Shown in pieces: positions 1 through 9,146 of a stretch of 64,000 nucleotides of DNA. The notes under the pieces are model-generated. The model was given only the letters and a program-made list of their open reading frames with translations. It was not told the origin of the DNA and searched no databases. Source of the stretch: Bacteroidales bacterium (GTDB lineage: Bacteria; Bacteroidota; Bacteroidia; Bacteroidales; Marinilabiliaceae); contig CAAFWU010000016.1 in assembly GCA_900766825.1 (NCBI GenBank), forward strand, positions 1 through 64,000. Direction: 5' to 3'. A program made the translations under genes and the position numbers. Every line of letters begins with the position of its first letter. Position 1 is the stretch's first letter.

Positions 1-84
1 TAACCAACCCTTTAGCCTTCTTTTTTTATATCATTTTAACCTATGACTTGTCGATAGAGTCACTTGCGAAACTTTAGTAATATT

Positions 85-1818
85 ATGGAATCTACGACAA
101 TTAAAGCCTTATTCGGAAGACGTAATATCCGATTTGTTATTCCAGAATACCAACGTGCTTACGCTTGGGGAGAAAGGCAATTCTCGCAGTTCGTTGAGGA
201 TTTAAGGGAATGTGAAGAGAATTACTATCTGGGACACTTCCTGTTTGAACAAAGTGATGATACTTTATATGTCATTGACGGCCAGCAACGTCTAACTACA
301 TGTATCATCTTTTTCAGTACATTAGTGAATGCTTTAAAGCATCGGCATGAGGAATGGGACAATAACGAAAACGCAGATGACATCAAAAACTTATTGGAGG
401 ACATTACTGATTACTATTTGAAAGATATAAGACGCAATAAGCAGAAATTCATGACTGTACCTTATGACAACAATTTCTTTGTGGATGCAGTCATTGAAAA
501 CAAAGAGTCTGTTTCAGAAGAAGATTTGACCTCAAAGTCAAGAGTTGCCATGTATAAAGCTCGCACATACTTTGAAACGGAATTAAAGGAATCCTCTGTA
601 CAGCAAATGCTTTCTTGGGTTAACACGTTGGAGAACGCATCCATTACCACTTTTATTGTCAAGGACAAGTTGCAGGCAGCACAGATTTTCGCATACCAAA
701 ATGACAGAGGTAAGAAACTTACCAATTTGGAAGTTCTCAAAGCCTATTTCATGTTACAGATTTTCCGCATAGGAAATAATGAGGATGACATACACTATAT
801 AGAAAAGGCTTTTGAAGAAATATATCATAACATCGTCCTTGTATCTGTGGATGAAGATAATGTCCTTAACTACTATTGGAGAGCTGTAGGTCCAAAAGGA
901 TATTATAGCGAGAAAGTTGTAGGCGAAGTCAAGGATTGGCTTAAATCCATTTCAAGAGAAGAACAGACAAAACATATAAAAAGTTTTGTCAACGGACTAT
1001 CCAAAGCCTTTTGCCTTATCAAACAGATAGAGCAGGACAACTCCTTCAATACTGCAAACTTGAAGTGCATGAATAACATGGCTTTTTCATATCCTATGCT
1101 CATTAAAGCGAAACTGTCGAATGTTAGCGATGAAGTATTCATGCGCCTTATAAAGCTGTTGGAAAATCTAACGTTCCGTTCATTGATTAGGGGCGGACGA
1201 GCTGATATAACAAGTAGGTTGCAGAATGTCATACAAAATGCGAACGATACTGAAAGCTTTAATAAACAGATAAATTCTGTGAAATGGAAACTTAACAACG
1301 ATTGGTGGTGGGGGTATTGGAGCGATACGGAAATGCTCAATCACGTTAGGAGTGGTTGGTTTTATGGCAACCGTGTGGATAACTACTTACTATGGAGATA
1401 TGAACAGTATTTGTGTAATGATAATTATCCAACTCCTAAGGTTTCTTATTCGGATGTCATTTCCAACGAAAGTATTGAACATATAGCCCCACAGACACAA
1501 GCTAATCCTTTAGAAAATGGTTATGGGGTTTATGAGGATAAGGAAAATTCTGAAGAAGGAATCGTTTCAGGTGAATGGATGAATTGCGTTGGAAACCTGA
1601 TGTTGATGGCTGGACGGCAAAATAGTTCTTTGGGAAATCGTCCATTTGCGGATAAATTACAAGTATATGGTCGGGACAATCTATTGAATCAACAAAAAGA
1701 GATTATAGAATTTGTAACAGACAAAGAACATCCCGTTTGGGACAAGTCAAGTATAGAAAGACGTTTCAACAAGATTGTCAGTGCGGTAAAAGAAATTTGG
1801 AATTTGAACAATATATAA
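85..1818 (+). CDS. DUF262/DUF1524 (GmrSD-like) nuclease, probable type IV restriction protein
   Basis: The N-terminal part carries the DUF262 signature: IPEYQRAYAW near residue 20 and VIDGQQRLTT near residue 70, the ParB-like nucleotide-binding fold of GmrS. The C-terminal part has the DUF1524 pattern, SIEHIAPQTQ followed by GNLMLM and NSSLGNRPFADK, which is the HNH-like nuclease half of GmrD. Both halves in one chain of about 578 residues match single-chain GmrSD/BrxU-type enzymes, which cut modified DNA. A TTG codon at 64 is in frame, but the ATG at 85 is the better start. The gene is A+T-rich compared with the core genes from 3.3 kb on, and a terminator follows it. The family is clear. Action on modified DNA is inferred from relatives. 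Confidence 0.8.
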   Translation: MESTTIKALFGRRNIRFVIPEYQRAYAWGERQFSQFVEDLRECEENYYLGHFLFEQSDDTLYVIDGQQRLTTCIIFFSTLVNALKHRHEEWDNNENADDIKNLLEDITDYYLKDIRRNKQKFMTVPYDNNFFVDAVIENKESVSEEDLTSKSRVAMYKARTYFETELKESSVQQMLSWVNTLENASITTFIVKDKLQAAQIFAYQNDRGKKLTNLEVLKAYFMLQIFRIGNNEDDIHYIEKAFEEIYHNIVLVSVDEDNVLNYYWRAVGPKGYYSEKVVGEVKDWLKSISREEQTKHIKSFVNGLSKAFCLIKQIEQDNSFNTANLKCMNNMAFSYPMLIKAKLSNVSDEVFMRLIKLLENLTFRSLIRGGRADITSRLQNVIQNANDTESFNKQINSVKWKLNNDWWWGYWSDTEMLNHVRSGWFYGNRVDNYLLWRYEQYLCNDNYPTPKVSYSDVISNESIEHIAPQTQANPLENGYGVYEDKENSEEGIVSGEWMNCVGNLMLMAGRQNSSLGNRPFADKLQVYGRDNLLNQQKEIIEFVTDKEHPVWDKSSIERRFNKIVSAVKEIWNLNNI

Positions 1819-1849
1819 ACCGAACGAATAATCGACAATGGTATTTGCA

Positions 1850-1895
1850 ATGCAGTAACATTACTTTTTTCACAAGATATGTTACTGCATTTTTG
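1850..1895 (+). terminator. Rho-independent terminator after the DUF262/DUF1524 gene
   Basis: A 12-base perfect inverted repeat (1850-1861 with 1879-1890) is followed by five T. It lies 31 bases after the stop codon. Confidence 0.6.
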
Positions 1896-1922
1896 TATAT
1901 ACCAATAAAACATGTACCTTTG
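1892..1922 (+). promoter_or_regulatory. Consensus Bacteroidota promoter with no gene behind it
   Basis: TTTG at 1892-1895, a 19-base spacer and TACCTTTG at 1915-1922 match the TTTG/TAnnTTTG consensus exactly. It points to the right, but the next gene (fic) is on the other strand. A 34-codon ORF (1912-2016, beginning MYLCNKELFG) starts inside the -7 box, ahead of the expected transcript start. Either the promoter's gene has been lost, or it makes a short RNA, or the match is chance. Confidence 0.4.
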
Positions 1923-2090
1923 CAACAAAGAGTTGTTTGGCAGAAGAATACCGCAAATCACAGAGTTTGAGACTGTTGCCAAGTCATTACCTCGTTCTTC
2001 GAGAAAAGCTCATAAGTAGCTCATTTCTAATATATTCCTATTTTAACATCGGATTTTTATTGAAAACACACCGAGCACGTTAACCACAGT

Positions 2091-3137
2091 TTAATATCTT
2101 TTGGTGTAATACCTATTTTTATTGCCTCCATGGGCTGCCAAATATCCAAACTCGGTTAGTTGGCGCAAATGGCGTTTGGCTGTTGTTTCGGCTATGCCCA
2201 AATCTTCTACTATATTTTCTGTTCTTATTTCATCTTTGTCGGCTGCATAAACTAAAATATCGACCATTTTCTCTGCCAAAGAGGGTTTTATCGACCATTT
2301 ATCGACCATTTTCTTTGTCCAAACAGCTTTATCGACCATTTCCGTGGTTGTGGAGGATATGTATTGGTCGATATCGTGTTTGAGGTGAGATATGTGAAGT
2401 TGGGCAAGGCAGTTGGAAAATACTTCAATGTCTTCTCTCTCCCTTGTGTCCATTAGTGCTTGTATGTATTCGGCTTTTTCCTCTTTCTGTATTTTTATGG
2501 GCAGTACACCATATTCCATCTGTAGTAGGTTCATTAACAGCCTACTTGTTCGCCCATTACCATCGACCCATGGGTGTATGGTCACAAGTTCGTAATGTGC
2601 CCAAAAACTCAAATCGTAAATTGCCGCAATGTCGGTTTGGGGAATGTTATTCCTCCTTTGGTTCAACTCCTTGCAAAATGCTTCCAATTTTTGAGGAACC
2701 GATGCCCAATTCATGTACGAGCGTCCGCCAAACCCTGCCGTAACGTTTAGTTTTCTCAGTTCCCCTTTCGATGCGTCGAAACTGCCTCCTATGGCATTAT
2801 ATTCTCCCCCAGTTCTTGCCATTACTTTGGCTGCTAAGGCTATTAATATATTCACAGTTATGTCTTCATGCCGTTTTATAAGTTCGCGTCCAAAGTCATA
2901 GGCTGCTTTAAGGTCAAGATTCATCAATTGTTCCATCAATGGTTTTCCTTTAGCTGTAATTCCCTCATCGAATAGGAGTTGGGTCTCCAACTCAGTTACC
3001 GTACTTCCCTCAATTGCAGTGCTATGTGTTATGATGGAGTACAGATAGAACTTTTCATAGTCTATCTGTTCAGATATGCCAAGATTGTTGTGCTGTTGAA
3101 GTAATCTCTCTAATTTTATCTTGTTCTCTTCCGTCAT
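2091..3137 (-). CDS. Fic family protein with C-terminal winged helix
   Basis: The Fic core motif HPWVDGNGRTSR gives the catalytic His, the phosphate loop and the final Arg of an AMP-transferring (AMPylating) enzyme. Near the N-terminus STAIEGS fits the (S/T)xxxE(G/N) inhibitory helix of class II Fic proteins, so activity is probably self-restrained. The last 80 or so residues (AEKMVDILVYAADKDEIRTE onward) look like a winged helix-turn-helix, as in the common Fic-wHTH proteins that may bind DNA near their own gene. The length of 348 is normal. It is monocistronic with a good promoter upstream. The target protein cannot be told from sequence. Confidence 0.9.
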   Translation of the reverse strand: MTEENKIKLERLLQQHNNLGISEQIDYEKFYLYSIITHSTAIEGSTVTELETQLLFDEGITAKGKPLMEQLMNLDLKAAYDFGRELIKRHEDITVNILIALAAKVMARTGGEYNAIGGSFDASKGELRKLNVTAGFGGRSYMNWASVPQKLEAFCKELNQRRNNIPQTDIAAIYDLSFWAHYELVTIHPWVDGNGRTSRLLMNLLQMEYGVLPIKIQKEEKAEYIQALMDTREREDIEVFSNCLAQLHISHLKHDIDQYISSTTTEMVDKAVWTKKMVDKWSIKPSLAEKMVDILVYAADKDEIRTENIVEDLGIAETTAKRHLRQLTEFGYLAAHGGNKNRYYTKRY

Positions 3138-3177
3138 TCAATATAGTGTTTTATCAATCTTCTGAAGTTGCTTAAAA

Positions 3178-3209
3178 CAAATTTACCCAATTGTTTAATT
3201 CAATACAAA
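3178..3209 (-). promoter_or_regulatory. Promoter of the Fic gene
   Basis: Reading leftward: TTTG (3209-3206), a 20-base spacer and TAAATTTG (3185-3178). The expected transcript start lies about 35 bases before the ATG. Confidence 0.6.
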
Positions 3210-3216
3210 CAAAATA

Positions 3217-3250
3217 ACTCCCCCAAGCAAGAGAACCTGCAAGGGGGAGT
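3217..3250 (-). terminator. Terminator downstream of prs
   Basis: ACTCCCCC and GGGGGAGT form an 8-bp stem 44 bases past the prs stop codon, with a T-rich tail on the minus strand. The tail is interrupted, so strength is uncertain. Confidence 0.5.
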
Positions 3251-3293
3251 GAGTATTTGTTTTTAGGTAACCAACGTTCCTATTTACAATGCT

Positions 3294-4238
3294 TTATTTG
3301 CGGAAAAGGAAGTGTTTGGTTATGGTTTCGTGGTTGTATACGCAAGCGATGGTTTCTGCGAACATGTCGGCAACGGAGAGAACCTTGATTTTGTGGCTCT
3401 GCTGTTTTAGAGGAATTGAGTCGGTGATAACAACCTCTTTTACAGCCGACTTCTCGATGTTGTCGTAGGCAGGACCCGAGAGCACGCCGTGCGAAGCAAA
3501 TACTCTCACGCTCTTAGCACCCAACTCCATCATCTTATCCGATGCGGCGCAAATGGTGCCAGCTGTGTCAATCATATCGTCCAGCAGAATAACGTTCTTG
3601 TCCTTTACGTCGCCAATGACTCTCATTTCGCCAACCACATTGGGGCGTGGGCGGTGCTTGTGGCAGATGACCATGGGGGCATCGAAGTATTTGGCGTAGC
3701 TGTTGGCACGCTTTGAACCACCAGCGTCAGGCGAAGCCATCACAATGTCCTCCAAGCCGAGGCTCTCGATATAGGGCACGAAGATGGTCGACGAGTAGAG
3801 GTGGTCGACGGGGATGTTGAAGAAGCCTTGAATCTGGTCGGCATGCAAGTCCATGGTGATGATGCGATCTACACCAGCTGCGGTGAGCAGGTCGGCAACC
3901 AACTTGGCTCCTATGGCCACACGAGGTTGATCCTTGCGGTCCTGACGTGCAAAACCAAAGTAGGGAATCACAGCGTTGATGCTCGCAGCCGAGGCGCGCT
4001 TTGCTGCGTCTATCATCATCAGAAGTTCAAAGAGATTGTCCGTTGGCTGAAACGTGCTCTGGATCAGAAATACGTGGGAGCCGCGGATGGTCTCCGTGTA
4101 CATCGTCGTGTACTCGCCGTCGGAAAAGAGCAGCTTATTCACTTTGCCCAGTTCCTGACCGAACGAGGCGGCAATTTTCTCAGCAAGGTACTTGGTGGCC
4201 GTGCCTGAGAAGATTTTGACTGATGTTTGAGGTTGCAT
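3294..4238 (-). CDS. prs: Ribose-phosphate pyrophosphokinase
   Basis: This enzyme makes PRPP from ribose 5-phosphate and ATP, feeding purine, pyrimidine, NAD, histidine and tryptophan synthesis. The 314-residue length and the family blocks are all present: FSDGEY near residue 40, YFGFARQDRK (ATP-binding flexible region), MDLHADQIQGFF (metal site), and the PRPP loop DDMIDTAGT near residue 220. A purine/pyrimidine supply role also fits its solo transcription unit, with its own promoter about 100 bases upstream and a hairpin downstream. Nothing is unusual in it. Confidence 0.97.
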   Translation of the reverse strand: MQPQTSVKIFSGTATKYLAEKIAASFGQELGKVNKLLFSDGEYTTMYTETIRGSHVFLIQSTFQPTDNLFELLMMIDAAKRASAASINAVIPYFGFARQDRKDQPRVAIGAKLVADLLTAAGVDRIITMDLHADQIQGFFNIPVDHLYSSTIFVPYIESLGLEDIVMASPDAGGSKRANSYAKYFDAPMVICHKHRPRPNVVGEMRVIGDVKDKNVILLDDMIDTAGTICAASDKMMELGAKSVRVFASHGVLSGPAYDNIEKSAVKEVVITDSIPLKQQSHKIKVLSVADMFAETIACVYNHETITKHFLFRK

Positions 4239-4338
4239 TGCTTCTTTTTATGCCTTATCTGTTTGTTTTATGCCATGTGACGAGACCTTTTCAGCATGTT
4301 TCTTTTTCATCTCTGTTCGTCCCATCCATTATGCATTG

Positions 4339-4370
4339 CAAAAGTAACAATTATGCAGTCCATTACACAA
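4339..4370 (-). promoter_or_regulatory. Promoter of prs
   Basis: Leftward reading gives TTGT (4370-4367), a 20-base spacer and TACTTTTG (4346-4339). This predicts a leader of roughly 95 bases. The 4239-4549 gap holds nothing else that I can recognise. Confidence 0.5.
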
Positions 4371-4549
4371 CAAAAAGCGTTATTTTATCGCCCCGTTTAT
4401 TGGCATTTGAAAACATATACCACATAACAGATGCCGTTTCCTGCCTTCGCAAACCTTTTCTGTAATAACTTTTAACGCTTATTTTTATTCCTTAGTGTCA
4501 ACTTGTTAGGGCTTCCGATTCTCTTGTGTCGTTCTGCCTCTGTTCTTTG

Positions 4550-5602
4550 TTAAGGATTGTAGCGGCTTCCAGCCAAAATCTTTTGGGCATCGGACATATC
4601 CATGAGCTGCTCAAGGGTCACATTGGGGTGTTCGGTCATGTAGCTTTTCACAATGTTGTAGGCGCAGAATATTGCGGCGCGTCCTGGCGACATCTGACCA
4701 AAGAAGGCTGTGAATGGGGCTTCGTTCACCAACTTATTGCGATCCATCATGTTGGTGCTGTAGAGCAACTTATGCTCGGCCATGTAGCCCCACATGTTTC
4801 GCTCGTTGCGTCGGCACCACTCCAGTTGGTCGGCCGAGAGACCCATGAGCACGTTCAGTTTGGCACTGGGCAAGCACCTGTGTAGTGCATACGTCACTTT
4901 GCCCTGATAGATAAGAGCCGATAGCACGGTTTCCGATCCCGACATATCTGGCATGCTGGCGTAGACCCACCCACGTAGTATGTCAGAAACCAAGTTCTCG
5001 GTCCTTCGTGTCTGACGGGCGTAGACGGGTATCTGTAGCCAGTCGTAGAACCTGCAGTTGGCACCTAAATAGTGCTCGATGCCAAACGAGACATAGGTGG
5101 AGTCCACAAAGAGTCGGTCGTTGAAGCCCGAGAAGTGACAGAATATGTTGGTGGGCACAGGTTGCGATGGAAAGAGTGCCCCAAAGCATGAGAAGGCTTC
5201 CGATAGGTCGGCCTCGGCACTCTTAATAATCTGGGCGTAGGCACTGTCGCAAGCGGCCAGAACCTCAGGATTCTCAGGGGCTGAGAGAAAACGTTCCAAC
5301 TCAGCAGCGCACTCTGGCGTCCCTTGCTGACCAATGCGGAGCTCGCCTGCGCAAAAGGCATCGAAGTAGGTACCGTATGTTTGGCTTAGGCGAGCCATAC
5401 GGCTGTCGATTCCCTCGTCGGGGTTGGCAAACAGGTCCTTATAGAATGGTTCTATGCTTAGGGTCACCTCGTGGCCCGTGGTGTCTACGCGTGGGTATTC
5501 GCCTCCGCACGAGGTCATGGCTCCGCATAAAAGCAATGCCCCACATGTCACCCATATTCCATGAGCCGACAGTTTAAGTGCCCTAACGTTAATCTTTTGC
5601 AT
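4550..5602 (-). CDS. gldB: GldB-family gliding-motility-type lipoprotein
   Basis: A hydrophobic N-terminus ends in a lipobox-like AMTSCGG (Cys near residue 32), so this is an outer- or inner-membrane lipoprotein. The C-terminal block PGRAAIFCAYNIVKSYM followed by LEQLMDMSDAQKILAGSRY is typical of GldB, which has a DUF2268-like zinc-peptidase-related fold. In gliding Bacteroidota GldB is needed for motility. Non-gliding Bacteroidales keep the homologue, where its role is unclear. It is 350 residues, close to the family norm. It lies upstream of prs on the same strand but about 310 bases away with a promoter between, so they are probably separate units. The family call is from motif memory. Confidence 0.75.
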   Translation of the reverse strand: MQKINVRALKLSAHGIWVTCGALLLCGAMTSCGGEYPRVDTTGHEVTLSIEPFYKDLFANPDEGIDSRMARLSQTYGTYFDAFCAGELRIGQQGTPECAAELERFLSAPENPEVLAACDSAYAQIIKSAEADLSEAFSCFGALFPSQPVPTNIFCHFSGFNDRLFVDSTYVSFGIEHYLGANCRFYDWLQIPVYARQTRRTENLVSDILRGWVYASMPDMSGSETVLSALIYQGKVTYALHRCLPSAKLNVLMGLSADQLEWCRRNERNMWGYMAEHKLLYSTNMMDRNKLVNEAPFTAFFGQMSPGRAAIFCAYNIVKSYMTEHPNVTLEQLMDMSDAQKILAGSRYNP

Positions 5603-5682
5603 CGCGTCTCCTTTGTTTCTCTTTTTGGTTTGTTATCCGTATGCCCATTGCCCCAAAAAAAATTGGACTTTTGGGTTGGTGG

Positions 5683-5713
5683 GTAATAAAAACCCAGGGG
5701 TGTGCCCTGGGTT
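5683..5713 (-). terminator. Terminator of the GH105/pectinesterase unit
   Basis: AACCCAGGG (5691-5699) pairs with CCCTGGGTT (5705-5713). On the minus strand the stem runs into TTTTTATT, 77 bases after the GH105 stop codon. Confidence 0.65.
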
Positions 5714-5789
5714 CTATGTGTTGTTTGTTGCTTAATACTTTGCCCTCTTGTAGCTGGTAATTTTTCGAGGGAAGGCATTAAAGCAAACC

Positions 5790-7022
5790 CTACATATTCA
5801 TCTCGAGGCAGGCCAAAATGAAGGGACCCACGGTCTTGGCATCGTTGTCGCGAATGGGCTCCTTGATGTAGTAGTCGAAGGTGCCGTCGCGCATATCTTT
5901 GCCGCCCAAACCAGCCACAGCGCAGCATTGCGTAACCCTAATGGCTGGTTTACCGCCCACGGTCATGCCCGTTTCGTCCTCTTTAACAAATGTGTTTACG
6001 AACTGCTTGAAGCACTCGCTACCAATTTCGCTAAATTCGGCTGGCAAATAGCCCAAGCGAGCACCTTTGAGCATGGAGTAGATGAACATCGATGAGCATG
6101 AGGACTCAACATAGTTACCCTCGCGTTTGGGGCTGTCCAGCACCTGAAACCACATGCCTGTCTTGGGGTCGCGGTAGTCCAAGAGGCTCTTGGCCAAGCC
6201 GTTGAGAATATTCAGGAGGCTGTCGCGGCCAGCTGTCTGTTCGGGTATGAATTCCAAGATGTCGGTCATGGCCATCATATACCATCCGTTGGCTCGACCC
6301 CAAGCATGTTGGCTGCAGCCCGTTATGCTGTCGGCCCAGAACATCTGGTGGCTCTCGTCCCATGCGTGGCGATAGAGGTGGGTGGAGTCGTCGTAGGTAT
6401 GACGGCCCACAATCAGGAATTGCCTAACCATGTCCTCGGCCACGTCCATATTGTTCAGCTGACCGTACTGTGCAATGAAGGGTGCACCCATATAGAGGCC
6501 GTCCAACCACATCTGGTGAGGGTAGACCTTTTTGTGCCAAAAGCCACCCTCTTCGGTTCGGGGGTGTGTCTCCATCTGTTTCATCAGGTGGCCAGCGGCT
6601 GTCATGAATCGCTGCTCGCCCGTTAGGTTGCTGAGCATGAGCAGGAGTTTGCCGGGGCAAACGTGGTCGATGTTGTATTTTTCGGGGTCGTAGCCACGTA
6701 TGTCGCCATTGGGTGCAATCATGGTGTCGGCCCACTGCATCACGTAGTTGCGGAGCTCGGCATCATCATATCGCTCAGCGGCCTTCAGCATTGCCAAAAG
6801 TTCGAGGCTTGAGCTGTAGTCCCATTTAGGACCGTTGCGGAAATCTAAATGGGTGGCGTTGGGCACTCGAACCATCTCGCTGTGGGCCATCCATAGGCTC
6901 AGGGGCTGTTCGTCGTACTCTTCGCATGAGTTGAGGCCAATGGCACCAGCGGCTGCTGCCACCACGGTAAGCAGTGTCTTCACGCCCTGCCTAAGCGCTG
7001 TGGGTATCTGCTTTGTGTTCAT
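5790..7022 (-). CDS. GH105 unsaturated rhamnogalacturonyl hydrolase (YteR/YesR-like), lipoprotein
   Basis: This enzyme removes the unsaturated uronic acid left at the end of pectin fragments by lyases. Motifs seen: HQMWLDGLYM (Asp about 174, matching the catalytic Asp of YteR), a Trp/Gly-rich site with WGRANGWYMMAM, and MQWADTM in the helical barrel. The N-terminus has a hydrophobic stretch ending in LNSC, a lipobox, so the protein is probably anchored in the periplasm or outer membrane. It sits 87 bases downstream of a pectinesterase on the same strand, so the two probably act on the same pectin and are co-transcribed. No SusC/SusD pair lies in the window beside them. Confidence 0.9.
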   Translation of the reverse strand: MNTKQIPTALRQGVKTLLTVVAAAAGAIGLNSCEEYDEQPLSLWMAHSEMVRVPNATHLDFRNGPKWDYSSSLELLAMLKAAERYDDAELRNYVMQWADTMIAPNGDIRGYDPEKYNIDHVCPGKLLLMLSNLTGEQRFMTAAGHLMKQMETHPRTEEGGFWHKKVYPHQMWLDGLYMGAPFIAQYGQLNNMDVAEDMVRQFLIVGRHTYDDSTHLYRHAWDESHQMFWADSITGCSQHAWGRANGWYMMAMTDILEFIPEQTAGRDSLLNILNGLAKSLLDYRDPKTGMWFQVLDSPKREGNYVESSCSSMFIYSMLKGARLGYLPAEFSEIGSECFKQFVNTFVKEDETGMTVGGKPAIRVTQCCAVAGLGGKDMRDGTFDYYIKEPIRDNDAKTVGPFILACLEMNM

Positions 7023-7109
7023 GACTTGGCTGTTTTTTGTTTTTCTATCTGTGTTTGTTTTTTTTGCTTCGGTGTATGGGGGGCTCTCTTAAAGGGATGT
7101 GACTTTTAT

Positions 7110-8324
7110 TTAGCCCTTCTTTGTCTCTTTCTTGCCTCCCTTTTTATAACCCTTTTTGTCACCATCTTTTGCTTTGGCACCTTTGACGTTTTGTCTGCCG
7201 TACTCATTACCAACTTTGTGCCCCTTGCTGTTGGGCATGTTGGGCTGGTTTTCGCATAGGGCGTTGGCATATATGGGGTGCCAGTCGCGGAATATTTTCT
7301 TTAGAGTCAATTTTTTACCCTTGGGACACGTTGGACTTATTGGTTCATTGTGGTTTGTGTCTCTGGGCGCTTGGCTCTCCATATTGGGGCACGTTTGATT
7401 ACCTTCCCATACGCATTGCCCAATAGTTTTGGCCCAAGCCACACGAGCTGTGTCGTTTGCACCAGGACCTTGGCTGGCAATCTCCGCATAGCGGGCTGTG
7501 CCTTGGTTCTCGGTCTGCCCCCAATCGTGCCAACCTTGGGGCACAATGGCCTTGGGCATTTCGCACTTTAGGAATGTGACTGCAGCATAGGCTCGCCATG
7601 GGCGACCCAAAAAGAGGCGGTCTACACCCTCGGCAGTGGTTATTTTACATTGACGCAAAACGTAGCCAAAGGGTTGATTCTCAGGTGTTGAGGCTGCTGT
7701 AATGTACGAGTTGGCTTTGCAATGAAGTTGGCACATGTCCATAACCACTGTGGCGGGGCCAAAAAGGAAGTCGGTTGTGCCCTCGATGTAGCAGTTGCTG
7801 AAGTACTGACGGCTACCGCCTCGACCGTTGAACACCGTGTCCTGATTGCCCAGAATGCGGCACTTGGCAAACTCGCAGCGGTCGCCCTCGACGTGCAGAG
7901 CCACGGCCTGACCCACAGCGCCAGCGGCATTTTCTATGGTCAGGTTCTCCATGCGAATTCCATCGCCGTCAACGCGCACCGTCCAAGTATTGAAGGTGCC
8001 CATGTTGTTGAGTTTGGCGTAGTCCGAGTGGGTTATTACCACGCCAGTCTGGCTCTGACCAATGATGGTTATGTCGCATTTGTTGGCTGGTATGTGCAAC
8101 TTCTCCTCGTATCTACCATTCTTTACGTAGATGATGGTGCGGCTGGGTTTGTAGTCGCGAACCGACAGCACGGCCTCTTGTATGGATGTGAACTTGCCCG
8201 ACCCATCTTGTGCCACCACAATGTCGGGGGCATTGGGCTGAGCCTTTGTGTTCTGAACCATGAGAGTGCACAGCATTGTCAGCAGACAAGCCAAGAGTGT
8301 GTTGTGTTTTTTGAACTTTAGCAT
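7110..8324 (-). CDS. Pectinesterase (CE8) with a lysine-rich tail
   Basis: It removes methyl esters from homogalacturonan. The family blocks are all present: GQAVALHVEGD (Gln about 139), GNQDT (Asp about 162), TTDFLFG (Asp about 185) and LGRPWR, which together supply the two catalytic Asp and the Arg. A signal peptide covers about residues 1-28 (cut after TKAQ). The CE8 fold ends near residue 310. The remaining 90 or so residues are unusual: a Cys-containing linker and a strongly basic tail with many Lys and Gly ending KKETKKG. This tail is not part of the CE8 fold and could bind polyanionic pectin. That role is inference. Confidence 0.92.
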   Translation of the reverse strand: MLKFKKHNTLLACLLTMLCTLMVQNTKAQPNAPDIVVAQDGSGKFTSIQEAVLSVRDYKPSRTIIYVKNGRYEEKLHIPANKCDITIIGQSQTGVVITHSDYAKLNNMGTFNTWTVRVDGDGIRMENLTIENAAGAVGQAVALHVEGDRCEFAKCRILGNQDTVFNGRGGSRQYFSNCYIEGTTDFLFGPATVVMDMCQLHCKANSYITAASTPENQPFGYVLRQCKITTAEGVDRLFLGRPWRAYAAVTFLKCEMPKAIVPQGWHDWGQTENQGTARYAEIASQGPGANDTARVAWAKTIGQCVWEGNQTCPNMESQAPRDTNHNEPISPTCPKGKKLTLKKIFRDWHPIYANALCENQPNMPNSKGHKVGNEYGRQNVKGAKAKDGDKKGYKKGGKKETKKG

Positions 8325-8398
8325 GACGGGGTTGTGGGTTGATTTTTGGTTGGGTGTGGTAATTTGTGGTTTGTGGCAGAAAATGTCATGCTACTATC

Positions 8399-9079
8399 CT
8401 ATCGCTTCTCAACCAGAAGCCATGTGCCCACATACTCGGGGAAGAGTTTGCGGATTTCAGCAATCTTTTTGCGAGCCGTTGACTCGGTGGATGATGAGTA
8501 GATTGATACACGGTAGAGACCCTCTTCGTTCTCCATAATGGAGGGGATGAAGTCGTTCTTTATGGCGTTTTGGCAGAGTTGGCGAGCGTTGCCGAGCATC
8601 TTGAATGAGCCAATGATAATATGGTAGCGTGCGTTGACGTCGGTCTCGGTGGCTTGGGTCTCCACAATGGTCACCTTCTCTTCGCGCACAGTCACTGCCT
8701 CCTCGGCAGCTTGCTTGGCTTCGGCGGCTCTTCTCTCGGCCTCTTCTTTTGCTTTGGCGGCAGCATTCTCGGCCTCTTGGCGTGCTTGCTGAGCGGCTTT
8801 CTCGGCTTTGGCACGAGCCTCGGCTTCGGCTTGTGCAGCTGCTTTTTCGGCTTCGGCGGCGGCTTGCTTGGCTGCTGCTTCGGCCTCGGCTTCGGCTTTG
8901 AGGCGGGCACGACGCTCGGCAGCTGTCTCAGTGTCTACATCGCGCACGGTGGGGGTGCTGCTGCTGTAGGTTGTGCTGCGCTGCTCGGTAAGACTCGAAC
9001 TGCCTTTGCGTGAGCAACTGGTGCTTAGGGTGGCCAGCATGGCGGCGCACAATGCTATGGTAAATGCTTTATATTTCAT
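8399..9079 (-). CDS. SPOR-domain lipoprotein with long Ala/Glu/Lys coiled coil
   Basis: The signal peptide ends in the lipobox LSTSC (Cys about 22). Residues about 50-145 are a repetitive Ala/Glu/Lys-rich segment (AEAEAAAKQAAAEAEKAA style), predicted to be a long charged helix or coiled coil that could span the periplasm. The last 75 residues, from RYHIIIGSF to GTWLLVEKR, form a SPOR domain, which binds glycan strands stripped of stem peptides, often at the division site. The layout resembles a lipoprotein tethered to the outer membrane and reaching peptidoglycan. It lies 67 bases downstream of the helicase gene and upstream of the pectin genes. Confidence 0.85.
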   Translation of the reverse strand: MKYKAFTIALCAAMLATLSTSCSRKGSSSLTEQRSTTYSSSTPTVRDVDTETAAERRARLKAEAEAEAAAKQAAAEAEKAAAQAEAEARAKAEKAAQQARQEAENAAAKAKEEAERRAAEAKQAAEEAVTVREEKVTIVETQATETDVNARYHIIIGSFKMLGNARQLCQNAIKNDFIPSIMENEEGLYRVSIYSSSTESTARKKIAEIRKLFPEYVGTWLLVEKR

Positions 9080-9146
9080 GGCTTTGGTCTTTTGCTTTGT
9101 TGGGTACAGTGTTTTTTTTATTGTGGGGGCGGGGTAGGGGGGGGAC

